Part shown: one piece after another, positions 1 to 6,329 of the stretch | How positions within the stretch are numbered: the first letter of the stretch is position 1 | How the letters are laid out: the number at the start of each line of letters is the position of its first letter | DNA from: Gallionellaceae bacterium | Lineage (GTDB): Bacteria > Pseudomonadota > Gammaproteobacteria > Burkholderiales > Gallionellaceae | Reading direction: 5' to 3' | Assembly: GCA_003445795.1 (NCBI GenBank) | Contig: DMCN01000106.1 | Span: 89,336-99,720 of the forward strand | DNA: 10,385 bases | Made by a program: the position numbers and the translations under genes | The notes under the pieces: model-generated | Told to the model about the DNA's origin: nothing | The model's database searches: none | The model's input: the letters and a program-made list of their open reading frames with translations, nothing else

Positions 1-53
1 GATTTGCCGTGGTCGATATGGGCAATGATGGAAAAATTACGGATATGCTGCAT
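1..53 (-). CDS. lepA: Elongation factor 4 (LepA), N-terminal fragment
   Basis: Only the first 17 codons and part of the 18th lie in the window; the rest of this roughly 600-residue GTPase runs off the left edge. The visible residues read MQHIRNFSIIAHIDHGK, the hallmark LepA start, ending inside the G1/P-loop (AHIDHGK, with the next residue beginning as Ser). LepA is a ribosome-associated translational GTPase related to EF-G that acts on stalled or mistranslocated ribosomes. The ATG is at 53-51, preceded by only a weak GAG-type ribosome binding site. It lies 95 nt downstream of the mucD stop, in the position lepA also holds after the rpoE operon in E. coli and many Betaproteobacteria (lepB usually follows). 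A strong inverted repeat (71-127) separates it from mucD, so its expression may be only partly coupled to the stress operon. Confidence 0.93.
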   Translation of the reverse strand, partial: MQHIRNFSIIAHIDHGK

Positions 54-70
54 GAGGCTCAAAATGGAAA

Positions 71-127
71 ATCCCGTCAAAATCGATAGTTACGCGAAGC
101 GCGGATTCTAGCCGATTTTGACGGGAT
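71..127 (-). repeat. Perfect 15-bp inverted repeat in the mucD-lepA gap (possible attenuator or weak terminator)
   Basis: The arms at 71-85 and 113-127 are exact reverse complements (15 of 15) around a 27-nt loop. The loop contains a further 4-bp stem (CGCG 93-96 with CGCG 100-103). In the mucD-to-lepA direction the 3' arm runs into a short, interrupted T-rich stretch and ends 17 nt before the lepA ATG. The stem is not very GC-rich and the T tract is broken, so it looks more like an attenuator, RNA-processing or mRNA-stabilising hairpin than a clean intrinsic terminator. A TAGAAT hexamer in the loop on the minus strand resembles a -10 box, but no convincing -35 lies at the right distance. Confidence 0.6.
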
Positions 128-148
128 ACGCTGAGCAACAGAAAGGGG

Positions 149-1546
149 TTACTTCTCGTCCAGTTTGATCGGAACGTAGACCGTACCCTCGCTGCGGCGC
201 ACCAGCAAGGCGATATTGCGTCCTTTGGGCACTTTCTTGAGCACCTCGTTGAACTGCTCGAAGTTGTGTATCTCAATATTCTGTACCGCCAGGATCACAT
301 CACCACGCTGCAACTGGCTGCGGGCGGCCGGACCTTTCATGTCCTCGACAATCAAGCCCCCTCCCACACCCAATTCAGCTTTCTGTTGCTCGTTCAGCTC
401 GCTTACAACCAAGCCAAGCCGGGTCTCGCTCTCCGAAGCCCCCTCCGCATTGCTGCGGCTTCCGCGCTGGGCAAGTTCTCCGCCATCTTCGCGGATCTCG
501 GCGACCACCAGCGACACATCCATGGCATTGCCCTTGCGCCACAGTTGCACGCTGACCTTGTTGCCAGGCTTGGTAGCCGCGACGATGCGCGGCAGATCCG
601 ATGACGAATTCACTGTCTTGCCATCGAACTTCAGGATCACATCGCTCGGGCGCACACCCGCCTTGTCTGCCGGGCCACCTTTTTCAACCGCGGAGATCAG
701 CGCTCCGGCAATCTTGGGCAGACCGAAGGAATCCGCCAGTTCGCGCGTCACCTCCTGGATACTCACACCGATGCGGCCGCGCGTGACCTTGCCGGTGGTT
801 CGCAACTGGTTCACCACATCCATTGCGACATCGATGGGAATAGAGAACGACAGCCCCATGTAGCCGCCGGAACGGCTGTAGATCTGTGAGTTGATGCCGA
901 CCACTTCACCCTTCATGTTGAACAACGGGCCGCCTGAATTGCCTGGATTGATCGCCACATCGGTCTGAATGAAAGGAACAAAGTTCTCTTGCGGCAAAGA
1001 GCGCCCTTTGGCACTGACGATTCCCGCTGTCACGCTGCTGTCGAAGCCGAACGGAGAGCCGATGGCCAAAACCCATTCGCCCACCTTGAGCAGACCGGGT
1101 TCACCAAGAGTGACCTTGGGCAAGCCGCTCGCATCGATCTTGAGCAATGCCACATCGGTGCGTTTGTCCGCACCGATCACTTTGGCTTTGTACTCACGTT
1201 TGTCGTTCAGGCGCACGGTGATCTTCTCGGCGCGATCCACCACATGCGCGTTGGTCAGGATATAACCGTCGGCGCTGATGATGAAGCCGGAGCCCAGCGA
1301 TTGCGATTCCTGTTCGCGCGGCATCTGCGGCGCGAAACGGCGGAAGAACTCGTAGAACGGATCGTTCTCCGGCAAATTCGGTGCGCCCTGGAACATCTGC
1401 GGTGCACGGTTGATCTGCGTGGTGCTGACGTTCACGACGGCTGCACCCTGTTTTTCGACGAGTTCGGTGAAGTCGGGCAGGTCTTTGGCAACTGCCTGCA
1501 AGGATAACAATCCGAACAATGCGAGGAAAAATATTCTCTTCAGCAT
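149..1546 (-). CDS. mucD: DegP/HtrA-type periplasmic serine protease (MucD)
   Basis: This 465-residue envelope-stress protease degrades or refolds damaged periplasmic proteins. Residues 1-20 form a signal peptide ending in QAVA. The trypsin-like domain follows, with catalytic His101 (TNAHVV), Asp131 (TDVALLKID) and Ser204 (GNSGGPL). Two PDZ domains lie at roughly 255-350 and 375-460, which is the full architecture and normal length for MucD/DegP. The ATG at 1546 has an AGGAGG Shine-Dalgarno about 11 nt upstream, at the end of the 30-nt gap after rseC. Its place as fifth gene of the rpoE operon matches algU-mucABCD of Pseudomonas aeruginosa. That suggests induction by the sigma factor and a role in clearing misfolded proteins that would otherwise activate it. 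The protease family is certain; the choice of MucD over other DegQ-like names rests on operon position. Confidence 0.95.
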   Translation of the reverse strand: MLKRIFFLALFGLLSLQAVAKDLPDFTELVEKQGAAVVNVSTTQINRAPQMFQGAPNLPENDPFYEFFRRFAPQMPREQESQSLGSGFIISADGYILTNAHVVDRAEKITVRLNDKREYKAKVIGADKRTDVALLKIDASGLPKVTLGEPGLLKVGEWVLAIGSPFGFDSSVTAGIVSAKGRSLPQENFVPFIQTDVAINPGNSGGPLFNMKGEVVGINSQIYSRSGGYMGLSFSIPIDVAMDVVNQLRTTGKVTRGRIGVSIQEVTRELADSFGLPKIAGALISAVEKGGPADKAGVRPSDVILKFDGKTVNSSSDLPRIVAATKPGNKVSVQLWRKGNAMDVSLVVAEIREDGGELAQRGSRSNAEGASESETRLGLVVSELNEQQKAELGVGGGLIVEDMKGPAARSQLQRGDVILAVQNIEIHNFEQFNEVLKKVPKGRNIALLVRRSEGTVYVPIKLDEK

Positions 1547-1576
1547 GATGCGCTTAGCCTCCTGATGAAACGATGA

Positions 1577-2023
1577 TTAAGAACCGGAATGCGATGTGAC
1601 GATGGACGAGGCGACCGCTTGGCCGACTCTGAAAGACGAAAATCTTGCCAGGATGAAACCCAGCAACAAACCGCCGAGCGCGCCGGCGGCGGCATATGCA
1701 TCGTGCGAGACAGTTTCGCCGGCCAAGCCGACACCAAGGCCCCCTCCGACCAGCAGCAACGCCAGCGGCAACAAATACATCTTCACTGCACCGCGAAGCA
1801 GGACTCCATCCGGCAAAGACACATGGACTTCGTCGCCCACTTTGGCGCCTGCTTCGTTGCGAACGGTGAAATGCCGCGGCTTGCTGCTGCAGAACATCTT
1901 TGACAGTGTTCCGCTGCCGCAACCGCCCTCGCTGTCGCAATGGCCGCAACCGCCAGTCCCCAAAGGCTGCACCGAGGCTTCCTCGCCGTGCACCTTGATG
2001 ATTATTGCACGCATCTCCAGCAT
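1577..2023 (-). CDS. rseC: SoxR-reducing-system / sigmaE regulator RseC (MucC) family protein
   Basis: This 148-residue inner-membrane protein starts with the ATG at 2023, one nucleotide after the rseB stop. A second in-frame ATG three codons later is a possible alternative. The N-terminal cytoplasmic part carries the family's cysteine cluster: Cys26-x2-Cys29-x5-Cys35-x9-Cys45, set in a glycine-rich context. Two hydrophobic segments follow at about 82-100 and 108-127, as in E. coli RseC and P. aeruginosa MucC. Known family roles are a minor positive effect on sigmaE activity and, with the Rsx complex, re-reduction of the SoxR iron-sulfur cluster. Which of these applies here cannot be told. 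The intact Cys motif supports a redox or Fe-S role. The gene is fourth in the operon, followed 30 nt later by mucD. Confidence 0.9.
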   Translation of the reverse strand: MLEMRAIIIKVHGEEASVQPLGTGGCGHCDSEGGCGSGTLSKMFCSSKPRHFTVRNEAGAKVGDEVHVSLPDGVLLRGAVKMYLLPLALLLVGGGLGVGLAGETVSHDAYAAAGALGGLLLGFILARFSSFRVGQAVASSIVTSHSGS

Positions 2024-2024
2024 G

Positions 2025-3008
2025 TCATTGCCCCGCGTAGCGCACGGAATCGGCGACCTGGATCACGGTTCTGGCCGGCACTTCACCGACCACCGTAACC
2101 AAAGCATCGCCGATGACGCGACTATACACATGCACCGCCCCCTGGCCTGCCAGTCCAGAAAGGCGACGCTCAGATTCATCCAGCTTGGCGATGAAGACGG
2201 ATATCCCGGCCAAACCATCGGAAAACACCATATGGATGACAGGCTCGGTGCTTTGGTGGAAAGTCCTGCGCATCTCCAGTATTTTCTTGAACCCAAAAGG
2301 CAGTTCATCGACCTGCCAGCCGCTGGCTTCCGCAAGCGCCGTATCGGCGATGGTCAGATGGGAGGGTTGGACTTGCTGTGCAGTATCCATCGGGGTGGAT
2401 TTGACCCGGGATATCCATTTGCGGTCGATGTTGCCGCCAATGTTCAATTCCATGAAAGCATACTGCTCAATGATGTAACCGCGATCATCCATGACCGCCG
2501 CTTTGAGCAACAAGCCTGAATCGTAGTGTGCCCACATCTTGCGGGAATAGCGCAGATTATCCTTGGGTTGGAAGGTGACGGTATGCACGTGGTATCCGGC
2601 AACTTCACCCTCTTCTTCGCGCCTGATCAGGTAATTTTCTTTCAGTATCGATATCTGCTCGGGCAACAGAGCGGGGAAAGCCCGCTTGAGCTGGCGCTTT
2701 TCGGACTTGATCTTGCGCCCTTCGGAAATCTGCCATATCTGATCGTTGTTGCGGATGATCTCGCGCCTTGTGCCGCCCAGACTTTCCAGGCGCTCATGTT
2801 CGCCGTTCTCGTCGGAAACATGGGTGATGCGCGACATCTCGACACGACCGCCGGACTGGTAGACGAAGACCCCGCTGTAATCGGTCTGGTGCGCTGCATA
2901 AACCATGGTCTTGAGCCAATCAGCTTCATTACCCTGCAAGGGGTCAGCCCACGCTGAAGCAGCACCCAGTTGCGCCAGCATGAAGAAAAGATACCCGGTT
3001 CGTTTCAT
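2025..3008 (-). CDS. rseB: Periplasmic sigmaE regulatory protein RseB (MucB)
   Basis: This periplasmic protein binds the periplasmic part of RseA and shields it from proteolysis until lipid or LPS-type envelope signals displace it. From the ATG at 3008 it has 327 residues, close to the usual family length. Residues 1-21 are a clean Sec signal peptide (basic MKR, hydrophobic core, predicted cleavage after ASAWA). The large N-terminal lipid-binding-type domain contains the family-like SGVFVYQSGG stretch, and a smaller C-terminal domain follows. An in-frame GTG at 3020 would add four residues (MRVA) and overlap the rseA stop codon by one base, with a GGTGG about 10 nt upstream. This would favour translational coupling, so the start is uncertain between 3020 and 3008. 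The stop lies one nucleotide before rseC. Confidence 0.92.
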   Translation of the reverse strand: MKRTGYLFFMLAQLGAASAWADPLQGNEADWLKTMVYAAHQTDYSGVFVYQSGGRVEMSRITHVSDENGEHERLESLGGTRREIIRNNDQIWQISEGRKIKSEKRQLKRAFPALLPEQISILKENYLIRREEEGEVAGYHVHTVTFQPKDNLRYSRKMWAHYDSGLLLKAAVMDDRGYIIEQYAFMELNIGGNIDRKWISRVKSTPMDTAQQVQPSHLTIADTALAEASGWQVDELPFGFKKILEMRRTFHQSTEPVIHMVFSDGLAGISVFIAKLDESERRLSGLAGQGAVHVYSRVIGDALVTVVGEVPARTVIQVADSVRYAGQ

Positions 3009-3019
3009 TGCGACTCGCA

Positions 3020-3499
3020 CTATTTTCCCGCCACCGCGTGAATATAAGAGGCCGCGCCATGAACTTCGGCGCTGGGGGAGAACTCCTGATGTGCCATCAG
3101 ATAATCATCGTTTTGCGCGGATGCCGGACGGACTGCCGCAACGTTCTCCTGCGGTATCGCGGCAATCTGCGGGGTAGGCTCGCTCCCGACTTGCAGCGAC
3201 AGCCATGCGACCAGCGCCAAGGCCATCACCGAAGCGACGGCAGAAAGGGCAAAATTGCGGACACGCTGGGAAGTGCGGTTGTGGGGTGCAAAAACAGTGG
3301 GTTCGGCTTGCAGGCGTTCATGGAAGGATTGGCCGAAGTTCTTGCAAAGATGGTCGGGTTGTCGCAGGGCATCGCCGATCAGATGATAAGTGGTCCAATC
3401 CTGATGCGTATCCGGATGGCGTTTGAGCTTGTCGAAGAAGATGTCCGCCTGGTCCTCATACATCTCGCCGTCCATCAAAGCCGAAATTTCCTGTTTCAT
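3020..3499 (-). CDS. rseA: Anti-sigmaE factor RseA (MucA)
   Basis: This single-pass inner-membrane anti-sigma factor holds RpoE inactive until regulated proteolysis releases it. Residues 1-80 form the cytoplasmic sigma-binding domain, starting MKQEISALMDGEMYEDQA, with the typical DWTTYHLIGDALR segment. A transmembrane helix lies at about 83-104, and only about 55 periplasmic residues follow. At 159 residues it is shorter than E. coli RseA (216) because the periplasmic part is short. The ATG at 3499 is preferred over the upstream GTG codons at 3508 and 3505 because an AAGGTGG ribosome binding site sits 5 nt before it and family members begin near M-x-E-x-[IL]-S-A-L-M-D-G-E. It begins 2 nt after the rpoE stop, as expected for stoichiometric production with its partner. 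Confidence 0.93.
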   Translation of the reverse strand: MKQEISALMDGEMYEDQADIFFDKLKRHPDTHQDWTTYHLIGDALRQPDHLCKNFGQSFHERLQAEPTVFAPHNRTSQRVRNFALSAVASVMALALVAWLSLQVGSEPTPQIAAIPQENVAAVRPASAQNDDYLMAHQEFSPSAEVHGAASYIHAVAGK

Positions 3500-3501
3500 A
3501 T

Positions 3502-4101
3502 TCACCACCTTGTGCCTTCGCTAGTACCCAATAACGGGCGCAGATTGGCGGCGATCGCCTCTCGTGCCCTGAAAATCCTTGATCTGACCGTTCCGATCGG
3601 GCAGTCCATCACTGCCGCAATCTCCTCGTAACTCAGGCCCTCGATCTCGCGCAAAGTCAGCGCGGTACGCAGATCGTCTGGCAATTCCTGCAGCGAAGAG
3701 TTCACCACCTCCACCACTTGCTTGCTCATCAGTTCGTTTTCCGGCGTCGACACTTCGTGCAGCAGTGTCGCATCTTCAAAATCCTCAGCCTCTTCCGCAT
3801 CGAAAGGAGTGCTGGTCGGCGCCCTGCGTCCCTGTGCCACCAGATGGTTCTTCGCCGTATTGATGCCGATCCGGTACAACCAGGTATAGAACGCGCTATC
3901 GCCACGAAACGCGGGCAACGCACGGTATGCCTTGATAAAGGCATCCTGGGTGACATCCTCGGCCTCGGCGGCATTGCGCACGAAACGCGAGATCAGTCTG
4001 CCCAAGCGACGCTGGTATTTGGACACCAACAACTCGAACGCATGCTTGTCGCCGCGTTGCGCACGTTCTACCAGCTGTTGATCGACCTCCCTGTCACCCA
4101 T
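3502..4101 (-). CDS. rpoE: ECF RNA polymerase sigma factor RpoE (AlgU/sigmaE)
   Basis: This 199-residue group-4 (ECF) sigma factor directs transcription of envelope-stress genes. Region sigma2 spans about residues 22-90, with the core-binding and -10-melting motifs EDVTQDAFIKAYRALPAF and YTWLYRIGINTAKNHL. An acidic linker follows (FDAEEAEDFEDA). Region sigma4 spans about 130-185, with the helix-turn-helix LSYEEIAAVMDCPIGTVRSR. The ATG at 4101, preceded by CCGGGAAACGGA, gives the canonical start MGDREVDQQLVERAQRGD. The frame is open further upstream but would run into nadB on the other strand and lacks family homology, so a longer protein is rejected. Downstream rseA, rseB, rseC and mucD are its regulatory partners and likely targets. 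Two candidate promoters lie in the 192-nt leader region, one of them sigmaE-like, which would give autoregulation. Confidence 0.96.
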   Translation of the reverse strand: MGDREVDQQLVERAQRGDKHAFELLVSKYQRRLGRLISRFVRNAAEAEDVTQDAFIKAYRALPAFRGDSAFYTWLYRIGINTAKNHLVAQGRRAPTSTPFDAEEAEDFEDATLLHEVSTPENELMSKQVVEVVNSSLQELPDDLRTALTLREIEGLSYEEIAAVMDCPIGTVRSRIFRAREAIAANLRPLLGTSEGTRW

Positions 4102-4125
4102 TCCGTTTCCCGGTTTATTGATTTT

Positions 4126-4145
4126 GAACCGCCTGCAAGCGGTTC
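4126..4145 (-). promoter_or_regulatory. Hairpin in the rpoE 5' leader
   Basis: A perfect 7-bp inverted repeat (4126-4132 with 4139-4145, arms GAACCGC/GCGGTTC) has a 6-nt loop and starts about 25 nt upstream of the rpoE ATG. It would form in the untranslated leader of transcripts from both candidate promoters. It could shape mRNA stability or translation, or be a protein-binding palindrome. No T tract follows it, so it is not a terminator. Confidence 0.4.
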
Positions 4146-4148
4146 GGC

Positions 4149-4178
4149 AGTATAACCGGACGGATACACCTGCGTCAG
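4149..4178 (-). promoter_or_regulatory. Candidate sigma70-type promoter for the rpoE operon
   Basis: On the minus strand a -35-like CTGACG (4173-4178) is followed after 18 nt by a -10-like TATACT (4149-4154, 5 of 6 matches to TATAAT). Transcription would start near 4141-4143, giving a leader of about 40 nt. E. coli rpoE is likewise served by a housekeeping promoter as well as a sigmaE promoter. This call is motif inference only. Confidence 0.4.
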
Positions 4179-4197
4179 CATTGCCTGTAACGAGCGG

Positions 4198-4225
4198 ATG
4201 GACAGTGGATGCAAAAAATAGTTCA
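4198..4225 (-). promoter_or_regulatory. Candidate sigmaE-type autoregulatory promoter for the rpoE operon
   Basis: On the minus strand TGAACTA (4219-4225) resembles the sigmaE -35 element GGAACTT. After 15 nt, including a run of six Ts directly after the -35, comes GTCCAT (4198-4203), which keeps the GTC start of the -10 element GTCTAA. The expected start is near 4190, giving a leader of about 90 nt. Autoregulation through such a promoter is known for rpoE/algU in other Proteobacteria. The -10 match is partial. Confidence 0.4.
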
Positions 4226-4293
4226 TTCCGGCTCAAATGCCCGTTCCAGTTTGATATAGTTCGCCGGTCGATAACCGGATCTGGACTAGCAGC

Positions 4294-5883
4294 GTGTTGC
4301 GCTTCGATACTCTCATCATCGGCAGCGGCCTGGCCGGGCTGTCGCTGGCTCTGAAGCTGGCGGACAATCAAAAAGTCGCCGTCATCACCAAAAAATCCCT
4401 GCTGGACGGCGCCAGTGCCTGGGCGCAAGGAGGGATTGCCGCCGTTCTATCGCAAAACGACTCGCTGGATGAGCATATCCATGACACCCAGGTAGCCGGC
4501 GCCGGACTGTGCGACCAAGATACCACCCGCTTTGTCATTGAACATGGCGCCGCCGCCATCGACTGGTTGATCGCCCAGGGCGTCCCCTTCACCCGCGACC
4601 CCACTTCGGATAGCGGCTACCATCTGACCCGCGAAGGCGGCCACAGCCATCGCCGCATCATCCATGCCGCCGATGCCACCGGGCTGGCGGTTCAGGAGAC
4701 CATTGCCGCCAAGGTGCGCGCCCATCCCAATATCACTTTGTTGGAACGGCACATCGCCATTGATCTCATCACCGGAAAGAAGTTGCGGCGCGACGACAAC
4801 CGCTGCTACGGGGCCTATGCGCTGAACAGCGCGAACGGTGAGACCCTCACGATCGCGGCGCAAAATACCGTGCTCGCCACCGGCGGCGCCGGCAAGGTCT
4901 ATCTGTATACGACCAACCCGGATACCGCCACCGGCGACGGCATCGCCATGGGCTGGCGCGCGGGCTGCCGTGTCGCCAATATGGAATTCATCCAGTTCCA
5001 CCCGACCTGCCTCTACCACCCGCATGCCAAATCCTTCCTGATCAGCGAAGCGGTGCGCGGCGAGGGCGGCAACCTGAAACTCCCGGACGGCGCCAAGTTC
5101 ATGCCCTGGCACGACGAGCGTGCCGACCTGGCCCCGCGCGACGTGGTCGCCCGCGCCATCGACTTCGAGATGAAGAAGCGCGGTCTGGATTGTGTCTATC
5201 TGGATATTTCGCACCAGCCTGTCGAATTCCTGCAGGAACACTTCCCCAACATCTATTCGCGCTGCATGGCGCTGGGCATCGATATTTCCAAACAGCCGAT
5301 CCCGGTCGTTCCCGCAGTGCATTTCACCTGCGGGGGGGTGATGACCGATCTGCACGGACGTACCGATGTGAACGGGCTTTACGCGATCGGCGAGACCGCC
5401 AGCACCGGCCTGCACGGCGCCAACCGGCTGGCCAGCAATTCACTACTGGAATGCCTGGTCTTCGCCGAAGCCGCGGCCGGGGATATTCTTGGCAAGCCGC
5501 AGGGACAGATTCCCGAACTTCCGCAATGGGACGAAAGCCAAGTGACCGATGCGGACGAGACCGTGGTGATCTCGCACAACTGGGACGAGTTGCGTCGCTT
5601 CATGTGGGACTACGTCGGTATCGTGCGCACCACCAAGCGCTTGCAGCGCGCGCAGCACCGTATCCAGCTGCTGCACGAGGAGATCAACGAGTATTACCGC
5701 AACTTCCACGTCAGCGCCGACCTGCTGGAACTGCGCAATCTGGTGCTGACGGCCGACCTCATCGTGCAAAGCGCACTTTCAAGACATGAGAGCCGCGGTC
5801 TGCACTTCAGCAAGGATTATCCGCAGATGCTGCCGGAAGCCGTTCCGACCGTGCTGATTCCGCCCGGTTACCGGGCTGCCTGA
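4294..5883 (+). CDS. nadB: L-aspartate oxidase (NadB)
   Basis: NadB is a cytoplasmic FAD enzyme that oxidises L-aspartate to iminoaspartate, which NadA then converts to quinolinate for NAD synthesis. The 529-residue length is normal. Visible motifs are the N-terminal FAD-binding IIGSGLAG (8-15), SAWAQGGIAA (41-50), the active-site stretch REGGHSHRR (113-121), ATGGAG (195-200), QFHPT (234-238), RGEGG (255-259), PRDVVAR (281-287), HFTCGGV (343-349) and the flavin-contacting GETASTGLHGANRLASNSLLE (from 366). A helical C-terminal domain follows. The start is a GTG at 4294; a TTG directly after it is an alternative, and the ribosome binding site is weak. It is the only plus-strand gene, divergent from rpoE as in many Beta/Gammaproteobacteria, and no strong promoter is seen upstream. 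Its last 16 nt overlap the end of the convergent ygfX-family gene. Confidence 0.96.
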   Translation: MLRFDTLIIGSGLAGLSLALKLADNQKVAVITKKSLLDGASAWAQGGIAAVLSQNDSLDEHIHDTQVAGAGLCDQDTTRFVIEHGAAAIDWLIAQGVPFTRDPTSDSGYHLTREGGHSHRRIIHAADATGLAVQETIAAKVRAHPNITLLERHIAIDLITGKKLRRDDNRCYGAYALNSANGETLTIAAQNTVLATGGAGKVYLYTTNPDTATGDGIAMGWRAGCRVANMEFIQFHPTCLYHPHAKSFLISEAVRGEGGNLKLPDGAKFMPWHDERADLAPRDVVARAIDFEMKKRGLDCVYLDISHQPVEFLQEHFPNIYSRCMALGIDISKQPIPVVPAVHFTCGGVMTDLHGRTDVNGLYAIGETASTGLHGANRLASNSLLECLVFAEAAAGDILGKPQGQIPELPQWDESQVTDADETVVISHNWDELRRFMWDYVGIVRTTKRLQRAQHRIQLLHEEINEYYRNFHVSADLLELRNLVLTADLIVQSALSRHESRGLHFSKDYPQMLPEAVPTVLIPPGYRAA

Positions 5884-6317
5884 TCCGGCCTGTCGCCCCA
5901 CTTGAGCGCGACCCGCAGACGGCGGAATCTCTCCACGCCCATTGAATCCGGCAATATCAACAGACTGCGGCCGCTGCGCTGTTCGTTCAGGGCGACATTC
6001 AGAATGACCAGATAGGGAGTTACCAGACTGTCCGCGGACAGTCTGCACGGCAAATGTCTACCATTGCGCAAAACCAGTACGACCTCCCCTTCTCCCTCCA
6101 GCCGGAAAGCCACACAAGAGTGCTGCAGGCGCAAACGCGCATCGAGCGACAGGTGATAGCCTGCCCACGCGAGTGCCGCAACACTCAGCAGGAACAGCAC
6201 GAACGGGTGCAACGGCAGCGTCCAGATGGCCGCAAGCGTTGCGGCACAGAGGCACAAGAGCGTCAGGGCAAGCAGGCGGGAGGGGCGTAAAGTGTAGTAG
6301 CGCTGTTGGCCGCTCAC
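5868..6317 (-). CDS. YgfX/CptA-family membrane protein
   Basis: This 149-residue protein has two adjacent N-terminal transmembrane helices (about 15-33 and 38-56), followed by a soluble beta-rich region (about 60-135) containing RNGRHLPCRL and a C-terminal RRLRVALKWG. This layout, with the basic start and the central SLLILPDSM segment, fits the YgfX family (CptA in E. coli), a small inner-membrane protein often encoded beside sdhE and near nadB or rpoE. In E. coli it has been described as a toxin acting on cytoskeletal proteins, but a housekeeping role linked to SdhE is also possible. The start is a GTG at 6317, 12 nt after the kinase stop, with a poor ribosome binding site, so translation may be coupled. 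No sdhE is adjacent here. The gene converges on nadB and the two 3' ends overlap by 16 nt. Confidence 0.7.
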   Translation of the reverse strand: MSGQQRYYTLRPSRLLALTLLCLCAATLAAIWTLPLHPFVLFLLSVAALAWAGYHLSLDARLRLQHSCVAFRLEGEGEVVLVLRNGRHLPCRLSADSLVTPYLVILNVALNEQRSGRSLLILPDSMGVERFRRLRVALKWGDRPDQAAR

Positions 6318-6329
6318 GGCTACGGCCGG

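Noticed and set aside
216..1507. Several plus-strand open frames across mucD (for example 216-863 and 989-1507)
   Set aside because: They are antisense to mucD, whose catalytic triad and PDZ domains are intact. Their translations are low-complexity and lack plausible starts with ribosome binding sites.
1596..2519. 307-codon plus-strand open frame across rseC and rseB
   Set aside because: It is antisense to two recognisable operon genes, crosses their boundary, and has Pro/Arg/Ser-rich composition with no domain.
4255..4260. TATAGT as a -10 box for nadB
   Set aside because: It is a fair -10 match on the plus strand, but no -35-like hexamer lies 16-18 nt upstream, so no promoter feature is called.
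4152..4279. 9-bp direct repeat ATAACCGGA at 4152-4160 and 4271-4279 in the rpoE/nadB gap
   Set aside because: It could be a binding site pair, but the spacing is large, the repeat is short and nothing else supports a regulator.
4102..4428. N-terminal extension of rpoE to an upstream ATG at 4428
   Set aside because: It would run antisense into nadB and through both candidate promoters. ECF sigma factors of this type start at the MGDREVDQQL position, giving 199 residues.
4447..5415. Long open frame (322 codons) on the minus strand inside nadB
   Set aside because: It is fully antisense to a strongly conserved enzyme. Its translation is rich in Gly, Ala, Val, Asp and His with no recognisable motif, as expected for an antisense shadow of a GC-rich gene.
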